From: Paenibacillus sp. GSMTC-2017
GTDB lineage: Bacteria > Bacillota > Bacilli > Paenibacillales > Paenibacillaceae
Length of the DNA stretch: 64,000 nt
Assembly: GCF_016019935.1 (NCBI RefSeq)
Contig: NZ_JAECMT010000001.1
Coordinates: forward strand, 434,022-498,021
Direction of reading: 5' to 3'
In this document: one piece after another, positions 58,260-64,000 of the stretch
Position numbering within the stretch: position 1 is the first letter of the stretch
How the letters are laid out: each line of letters begins with the position of its first letter
Notes under the pieces: generated by a model
Database searches by the model: none
What the model was told of the DNA's origin: nothing
Seen by the model: only the letters and a program-made list of their open reading frames with translations
Program-made: the position numbers and the translations under genes

Positions 58260-59618
58260 CTAACTTTTATCTAATACTGCTTTTACAAGTTTTGATGCGA
58301 TTTGCTGTAGGGGAAGAACCGTCTGTACACAATGTGTTTCTACAGCAGCACGCGGCATACCATATACGATACATGTTTCTTCTGACTCTGCTATCGTTGA
58401 AGCTGCACCATTATCAGCGAGCATCTTCATGCCTTTAGCACCGTCACTGCCCATACCTGTCATGATGACCGCATGGCGTTCCAATTCCTTAAACGGTACA
58501 ACTGATTCGAACAAAACATCTACTGAAGGACGGTGGCCATTTCGTTGTGGTTGATCCGTTAATCGAATGGCATAACCCGTTACGTCTTTTGTAAGTTCCA
58601 TATGGAACCCACCAGGTGCAATATAGACGACACCAGCGCTTACTCTCATCCCTTGTTCTGCCTCAACTACTTGTAGAGCGCTAAAGCTGTCCAAACGCTG
58701 GGCCAACGATTTGGTGAATCTAGGCGGCATATGCTGAACGACGAGAACTGGTGCTTGCAATGAATCAGGAAGTGCAGTTATAACTTCATGTAGCGCTCGC
58801 GGCCCACCTGTTGAAGTTCCAATTACGATAATGTTCTTAAATGATCCTTTCTCCTTACGTGATAAAACAGGCTCATTTTTGGGGAGAGCAGTTTGGAACT
58901 CTATAAGCTTACTCTCCTGTTTCTCTACCTTTTTCTCTACCTTTTTCTCTACCTTTTTCTCTACTACCGTTTTTTTGTTAGCAATTGAAGCAGGGTTGGA
59001 ATCGATTCTCGATTTTGTATCTGGGCTTACTTCTACATCGGCTGCTTTGTGCAAATTATGTAACGGTAATGATGCAGGCCGCCCTGCATTAGCAGGTTTT
59101 GGAGATGGCTGTTTTGTTGCTTGCTGTTTTTGGTCAATTTCCCGTACCTGCATTTCTGATTTAGGAGGACTAACCTCTTGTTTCAACTTATCTATCGATT
59201 GAACTGATTTATTTCGTTTTGTGTATACAGCAACTTTCATCTTCTCAAGCAATTGTTCACCAACCTGATGAATGTCAGTTGATATAGCGCTAGTTGGCTT
59301 GTGAATAAAGTCGAACGCGCCAAATTGCAGCGCTTTAATCGTATCTCGAGTGTTATCTTCGCTTATACCTGATAACATAATAATAGGTGTCGGATTAGAC
59401 TTCATAATGAGCTGAAGTGCCTCTATCCCATTCATTACAGGCATTTCAAGATCCATCGTGATGACATCTGGTTTATACTCCGCTGCCGCAGCCACAGCTT
59501 CCATTCCATTTACAGCTGTAGCTACTATGTGGAATCGATCGTCCTGCACGATGAGATCACTTATAATTTTCCGCATAAATGCGGAATCATCAACGACTAA
59601 TACGCGATAAGGAGCCAA
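58260..59618 (-). CDS. cheB: Chemotaxis methylesterase/deamidase CheB
   Basis: Receiver domain (Asp56 in ITMDLEMPVMNG) and C-terminal methylesterase (Ser in IGTSTGGPRAL, His in VQHMPPRF, Asp in GMGSDGAKGM). TTG at 59618 after AGGGGGG gives MAPYRVLVVDDSAFM, about 452 aa. The linker (about 125-270) is much longer than usual and holds a KVEK repeat from a 12-bp tandem array. Confidence 0.94.
   Translation of the reverse strand: MAPYRVLVVDDSAFMRKIISDLIVQDDRFHIVATAVNGMEAVAAAAEYKPDVITMDLEMPVMNGIEALQLIMKSNPTPIIMLSGISEDNTRDTIKALQFGAFDFIHKPTSAISTDIHQVGEQLLEKMKVAVYTKRNKSVQSIDKLKQEVSPPKSEMQVREIDQKQQATKQPSPKPANAGRPASLPLHNLHKAADVEVSPDTKSRIDSNPASIANKKTVVEKKVEKKVEKKVEKQESKLIEFQTALPKNEPVLSRKEKGSFKNIIVIGTSTGGPRALHEVITALPDSLQAPVLVVQHMPPRFTKSLAQRLDSFSALQVVEAEQGMRVSAGVVYIAPGGFHMELTKDVTGYAIRLTDQPQRNGHRPSVDVLFESVVPFKELERHAVIMTGMGSDGAKGMKMLADNGAASTIAESEETCIVYGMPRAAVETHCVQTVLPLQQIASKLVKAVLDKS
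58918..58968. repeat. 12-bp tandem repeat inside cheB
   Basis: Three full copies of TTCTCTACCTTT plus partial copies at both ends. On the coding strand it encodes (KVEK)n in the CheB linker. Because 12 is a multiple of three, copy change would not shift the frame. Confidence 0.85.
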
Positions 59619-59646
59619 TCGTATCCCCCCTCTCATTTTCAAAGGA

Positions 59647-60516
59647 TTATCTTGTGAGTCTGAACAATTTTGTCAAAAATCCTTTGACGCCTCCACTATC
59701 AGATATCGGTTGTGGAATCTCCAGAAACTGCATAGCGATATGGCTAACTGCTTTAGCCGCTTCTGTATCTGGGAAAGCGATCATGAAAGGCACTTGTCGC
59801 TTCACAGCTTTAGAAACGTTTGAATCATCCGGTACGATGCCAAGTGAAGGAAGCTCTGATTGAAGAAAACGACTTGCTACTAGACTGATCTTATCAGCAG
59901 TCTCCCTACCTTCTCGCTCATCAGTTGCACGATTTACTATCAATTTGAATATGACATTCATATCCATACTTTTTACCATTTTGATAAGAGCATAAGCATC
60001 TGTTATTGATGTCGGTTCTGGTGTCGTAACGACTATTGTTTCTTGTGCTGCAGTTATAAACTTAACCGTTTCTTTGGACAACCCTGCGCCAGTATCAAAC
60101 AAAATAATGTCATATTCACCATGAAGCTTTTCAATCTCAACAGCGAACCGGTTCAACTGCTCCTCAGACAACTCAAGCAAGTCTCTAAACCCCGAACCTC
60201 CAGCTATATAATGAAGGCCTTCTGGTCCATTTTGTACGATGTCCCAAATCGTTTTCTCCTGCTTTAAAAGGTGATAAAGACTATAGGTTGACGTTCTCCC
60301 CATCAGTACATCAATATTCGCCATACCGATATCTGCATCGAATACGAGCACTTTTTTTCCTAACCTTTGAAGAGACAAAGCGAAGTTTAAACTAAAGTTA
60401 GACTTCCCAACGCCACCTTTACCGCTCGTTACTGTAATTACTCTTGTTTCTTTTCGTTCTAGGCGAAGCTCCTGCTGCTTGACTAAATTTCGTAATGCTT
60501 CTGCCTGATCATTCAT
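59647..60516 (-). CDS. flhG: MinD-like ATPase FlhG (YlxH)
   Basis: Sets flagellar number and placement with FlhF. About 289 aa from the ATG 8 nt after AGGAGC. Deviant Walker A TSGKGGVGKSNFSLN, FDADIGMANID and FDTGAGL are present. Overlaps the flhF end. Confidence 0.94.
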   Translation of the reverse strand: MNDQAEALRNLVKQQELRLERKETRVITVTSGKGGVGKSNFSLNFALSLQRLGKKVLVFDADIGMANIDVLMGRTSTYSLYHLLKQEKTIWDIVQNGPEGLHYIAGGSGFRDLLELSEEQLNRFAVEIEKLHGEYDIILFDTGAGLSKETVKFITAAQETIVVTTPEPTSITDAYALIKMVKSMDMNVIFKLIVNRATDEREGRETADKISLVASRFLQSELPSLGIVPDDSNVSKAVKRQVPFMIAFPDTEAAKAVSHIAMQFLEIPQPISDSGGVKGFLTKLFRLTR

Positions 60517-61726
60517 ATTCACTTGCTCCTAATAACATTTGTACATATTTTTTCGCTTGGAATGGTTCAATATCATCCGGTACGGTTTGACCACTTGCCA
60601 TATGTGTCGGATACAACTCATATTTCAGAATTAAGTTAAGGATTGCTCCATATACGATTGTTTCATCTAGCTTTGTGAATAACACTTTATTAATTCCGAA
60701 TTTACTGAACCGCTCTGCAACAATCGCCATATCTGTTGTTTTTCCAGTAAGACTGAGTACTAGAATCGTTTCGCTAGGTTCTTTCGTTTGCAAGAGACTA
60801 TTTACTTCAGAAACATGAAGTTCGCTTCTAAAGTTGCGTCCCGCAGTATCCATCAAAATGAGATCCCGACTCTCAAGCTGTTTGTGGGCTTTGGGCAAAT
60901 CCATTGGTGAAAAAACAACTTCGAGCGGTACATTCAAAATATTCGCGTATGTTCTTAGTTGGTCAACTGCCGCAATTCGATAAGTATCAGATGTAATGAA
61001 GCCAACCTTTTTGCCTAACTTAATCGTTTGCTCAGCTGCAAGCTTTGCAATTGTTGTTGTTTTTCCGACTCCAGTTGGTCCTACAAAATGTAAAACGCGG
61101 ACTTCTGTATTAAGTTGAGCCTTGCTGTATGGTTCTAGCCAACCTTCAATAATACGAGTGGCATTTAGCCAAACTTCTTTGTTATCAAAAATCCGCTCAG
61201 ATTGCTTCTGTTCTTCCAAAAGTGTATCAATTAACTTATCTACCAGCTCATGTTCCATCTCTTGTAGAATTAATCGGTCTTTCAGTGCTAGTAGAGGTTC
61301 CGATAAAGTATTATGATCCGATTGCTGTTTCGTCAACTTAACCATATATTCCCGAAGATCACGTATTTCATCGATGATGAACTGTTCCCGCTCGATTCGT
61401 TTATCTGAAGGCTTTTCAATAATGGGAACTGTCGGTAATTGAGGTGGCTCCATAACGGCAGTATTTGAACGCTGAGCTGTCTGTAATATCTGCTCAACGA
61501 CTGCATTTACTTCCGGGCTCGGTTTGCGCTGCTGTGTCTCAGCATTTTTCTGAGCACCGGTTTCAACTGCTGCTATAACTTCCATCTTCTTTTTGCCGAA
61601 CATCCCCATAAAGCCTCCGACTCGAATTTCTTTCGAATCAAGTATTACGGCGTCTTTGCCAAGATCTGTCCGTATCATTGAGACAGCTTCTGGCAGTGCG
61701 TTTACAACGTAACGTTTTACTCTCAT
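60509..61726 (-). CDS. flhF: Flagellar GTPase FlhF
   Basis: SRP54-type GTPase that localises the flagellar base. 405 aa: a basic, variable N-terminal domain (1-110), helical N domain, and G domain with VGPTGVGKTTTIAKLA (about 200), LMDTAGRNF, and TKLDE. Four-base overlap with flhA. Confidence 0.94.
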   Translation of the reverse strand: MRVKRYVVNALPEAVSMIRTDLGKDAVILDSKEIRVGGFMGMFGKKKMEVIAAVETGAQKNAETQQRKPSPEVNAVVEQILQTAQRSNTAVMEPPQLPTVPIIEKPSDKRIEREQFIIDEIRDLREYMVKLTKQQSDHNTLSEPLLALKDRLILQEMEHELVDKLIDTLLEEQKQSERIFDNKEVWLNATRIIEGWLEPYSKAQLNTEVRVLHFVGPTGVGKTTTIAKLAAEQTIKLGKKVGFITSDTYRIAAVDQLRTYANILNVPLEVVFSPMDLPKAHKQLESRDLILMDTAGRNFRSELHVSEVNSLLQTKEPSETILVLSLTGKTTDMAIVAERFSKFGINKVLFTKLDETIVYGAILNLILKYELYPTHMASGQTVPDDIEPFQAKKYVQMLLGASEYE

Positions 61727-63753
61727 AAATTCACCACCCCGACGCTTTGTACTTCGATATTCGGCTCAAGTTCACTGTAAGACAATACAGGTACATCTTG
61801 CATCGTTCTTTCGATTATTTGTCGCAAATACATACGTATCGTTGGAGAGGTCAATACAATTGGCTGTTGTCCCGATTGTATTTGTCTACTCACTTGCTCG
61901 TTAAGTTTTTGGTAAATTTGTTGAGTCGATACTGGATCAAGAGCAATATAGCTTCCTTGTTCCGTCTGTTGAACAGATTCTGCAATTTTCTTCTCAAGTT
62001 GTGGCCCTACAGTAATGACTCGAAGTGTATCTCCATTTGGTGTAAACTGCTGAGTAATTTGACGTGATAGAGATTGCCTTACATATTCGGTCAAAACATC
62101 AGGATCCTTTGTGTAATTACCATTATCCGCAAGCGATTCGAAAATCGTAACTAGATCTCGGATAGACACTTTTTCCTTCAATAACTTCGCAAGTACTTTC
62201 TGGACATCGCCAACTGTTAAAATGGATGGTATTAACTCGTCCACTAGTGCCGGGAAAGATTCCTTCACATTTTCAACTAACATCTTAGCTTCTTGTCGTC
62301 CAATTAATTCATGTGCGTGACGTTTAATAATTTCGGTCAAATGTGTAGCAACGACAGAAGGCGGATCAACTACTGTGTAACCAGATAATTCTGCTCTTTC
62401 TTTCATCGCTTCATCAACCCAAATCGCTGGTAATCCAAACGCTGGTTCTGTTGTTTCGATTCCGATAACTGAATCATCTTCGAAACCCGGGCTCATTGCT
62501 AAGTAATGATTAAGCAACAGATCTCCTCGTGCGACTGTATTTCCTTTTATCTTAATGACGTATTCGTTAGGTTTAAGTTGAATATTATCTCGAATCCTGA
62601 TGACCGGTACGACTAGACCAAGTTCAAGTGCACACTGCCTCCTGATCATTATGATCCGATCGAGTAAATCGCCACCCTGCTGTGTGTCTGCAAGTGGTAT
62701 TAGTCCATATCCAAACTCGAATTCGATTGGGTCTACTTGAAGTAAACTTATTACACTCTCTGGGCTGCGAACTTCTTCGATCTGTTGCTCCTCAACGAGC
62801 AGTTCATCTTGTTCTTGTTGTTTCACAAGTTTCTTCTGCATGCTCCAAGCACCTACCGTCATAATGACTGCAAATGGCCAAGTGGCTAACGGACCAATTG
62901 GAGTAAATCCAAGCACAAATATTGTACCTGCGCAAACATAAAGCATTTTCGGATATCTGAAAAGTTGTGATGTGATATCTTCTGATAAATTGCCATCAGA
63001 TGCTGCTCTCGTTACGATCAATCCAGCAGCAGTAGAGATGAGCAATGCTGGAATTTGTGCGACCAACCCGTCACCGATTGTTAATATTGAAAATGTCTCT
63101 AGTGATTCTCCAAATTCCATTCCATGCATCGCCATACCGACGACAAATCCACCGATTAAGTTTATGATCATGATGATAATCGTTGCAATCGCATCACCTT
63201 TTACAAACTTACTGGCACCATCCATCGAACCATAGAAGTCAGCTTCACGTTCAATTTTGGAACGACGCTCACGTGCTTGCTTCTCATTAATAAGACCCGA
63301 GTTAAGGTCAGCATCAATACTCATTTGTTTACCCGGCATAGCATCAAGCGTAAATCTCGCTGCTACTTCAGCAACCCTCTCGGAACCTTTCGTAATAACG
63401 ATGAACTGAACGACAACGAGGATTAGGAATACGATAAAGCCTATCGCAACATTACCACCGCCAACCCAACTACCAAAGGTAGCAACAACTTCACCGGCTT
63501 CAGCATGTTGCAAGATTGCTCTTGTCGTTGATACACTAAGTGCAAGTCGGAATAAGGTAGTTACAAGTAGTAGTGTAGGGAAGATTGAAAAGTCCAATGC
63601 TTCTCTCGTATTCATCGCAACTAGCAAAATCATAAGTGCGATAGAGATATTAAGTATAAGTAAAATATCGATAAGTAGAATCGGGATCGGGATAATCATC
63701 ATGAGTACAATTCCGATGACACCCAATATGATGAATAAATCCTTAGCTTTCAT
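61723..63753 (-). CDS. flhA: Flagellar export gate protein FlhA
   Basis: Type III export component, 676 aa. About eight N-terminal membrane helices with the conserved FTLDAMPGKQMSIDADLNSG loop (FHIPEP family), then a large cytosolic domain binding export chaperones (about 345-676). AGGAGG precedes the ATG. Confidence 0.96.
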   Translation of the reverse strand: MKAKDLFIILGVIGIVLMMIIPIPILLIDILLILNISIALMILLVAMNTREALDFSIFPTLLLVTTLFRLALSVSTTRAILQHAEAGEVVATFGSWVGGGNVAIGFIVFLILVVVQFIVITKGSERVAEVAARFTLDAMPGKQMSIDADLNSGLINEKQARERRSKIEREADFYGSMDGASKFVKGDAIATIIIMIINLIGGFVVGMAMHGMEFGESLETFSILTIGDGLVAQIPALLISTAAGLIVTRAASDGNLSEDITSQLFRYPKMLYVCAGTIFVLGFTPIGPLATWPFAVIMTVGAWSMQKKLVKQQEQDELLVEEQQIEEVRSPESVISLLQVDPIEFEFGYGLIPLADTQQGGDLLDRIIMIRRQCALELGLVVPVIRIRDNIQLKPNEYVIKIKGNTVARGDLLLNHYLAMSPGFEDDSVIGIETTEPAFGLPAIWVDEAMKERAELSGYTVVDPPSVVATHLTEIIKRHAHELIGRQEAKMLVENVKESFPALVDELIPSILTVGDVQKVLAKLLKEKVSIRDLVTIFESLADNGNYTKDPDVLTEYVRQSLSRQITQQFTPNGDTLRVITVGPQLEKKIAESVQQTEQGSYIALDPVSTQQIYQKLNEQVSRQIQSGQQPIVLTSPTIRMYLRQIIERTMQDVPVLSYSELEPNIEVQSVGVVNL

Positions 63754-63776
63754 GATGCTACCTCCTCCCGTGCAAT

Positions 63777-64000
63777 TTAGGACCTCTTCTTGCGCCCTTT
63801 CATTTTATATACTTGAGCCAATACTTCCGCCACAGCTTGGAACAAGTCTCCCGGTATAACATCTCCGATCTCAGCTCGTTCGTATAACGCTCTGGCTAGC
63901 GGCTTGTTTTCCATCGTTAAGACACCATTTTCTTTTGCAATTTCTCTAATTCGTAGAGCTACATGATCCATTCCTTTAGCAAGAATAGTCGGTGCTTCCA
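63777..64000 (-). CDS. flhB: Flagellar export switch protein FlhB, 3' end only
   Basis: The gene runs off the right edge; only the last 74 or so codons are seen. APTILAKGMDHVALRIREIA and NKPLARALYERAEIGDVIPG are the C-terminal cytosolic FlhB segment after the NPTH autocleavage site, which would lie outside. An internal ATG at 63971 is not the true start. It ends with a basic tail (KMKGRKKRS). Confidence 0.92.
   Translation of the reverse strand, partial: EAPTILAKGMDHVALRIREIAKENGVLTMENKPLARALYERAEIGDVIPGDLFQAVAEVLAQVYKMKGRKKRS

Overview
The window is a continuous piece of a low-to-mid-GC, endospore-forming, flagellated Firmicute chromosome. Gene order and protein types fit the Paenibacillaceae (Paenibacillus/Cohnella relatives): archaeal/eukaryal-type ProRS beside polC, a short EF-Ts, a Gly/Arg/Gln-rich IF2 N-terminus, FapA and a SwrB-like protein beside rpsB. 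Species cannot be fixed from sequence alone. Every supported gene lies on the minus strand, so the region is best read from right to left.

Right end (about 50.3-64 kb): the 3' part of a flagellar/chemotaxis operon, flhB (cut by the edge), flhA, flhF, flhG, cheB, cheA, cheW, cheC, cheD, a small membrane protein, sigD, fapA, a small conserved protein, a SwrB-like protein and a membrane-anchored protein with only the LysM-like part of MltG. Middle (28-50 kb): the translation and envelope core, rpsB-tsf-pyrH-frr-uppS-cdsA-dxr-rseP-proS-polC, then rimP-nusA-ylxR-ylxQ-infB-rbfA-nrnA-truB-ribF-rpsO. Left of that: pnp, a polysaccharide deacetylase, mlpA, dut, the dipicolinate/lysine genes (dpaA, dpaB, an asd remnant, dapG, dapA), RNase J, tepA-ylzJ-ftsK/spoIIIE, sleB, ymfF-ymfH-ymfI-ymfJ, ymfK-rodZ-yajQ, a rimO remnant, pgsA, cinA, recA, recX, rny and the first codons of ymdB.

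The most notable departures from the usual order are two deletion scars. asd, normally between dpaB and dapG, keeps only a start-like ATG and about 75 C-terminal codons in another frame. rimO, normally between yajQ and pgsA, keeps about 42 C-terminal codons and then has an in-frame stop. ylxP, usual between infB and rbfA, is absent without a scar. The neighbours of each scar are intact and tightly spaced, which suggests natural gene loss rather than random sequence error.

Regulatory signals seen by eye include a LexA-type box and sigma-A-like promoter before recA, a second strong promoter that reads straight into a terminator between cinA and recA, sigma-G-like promoters before sleB and before tepA, a sigma-K-like promoter before dpaA, sigma-A-like promoters before rpsO, rpsB and ymfK, and Rho-independent terminators that divide the region into transcription units. 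Many genes use TTG or GTG starts with strong Shine-Dalgarno sequences. No rRNA, tRNA, insertion sequence, prophage or CRISPR array was seen.
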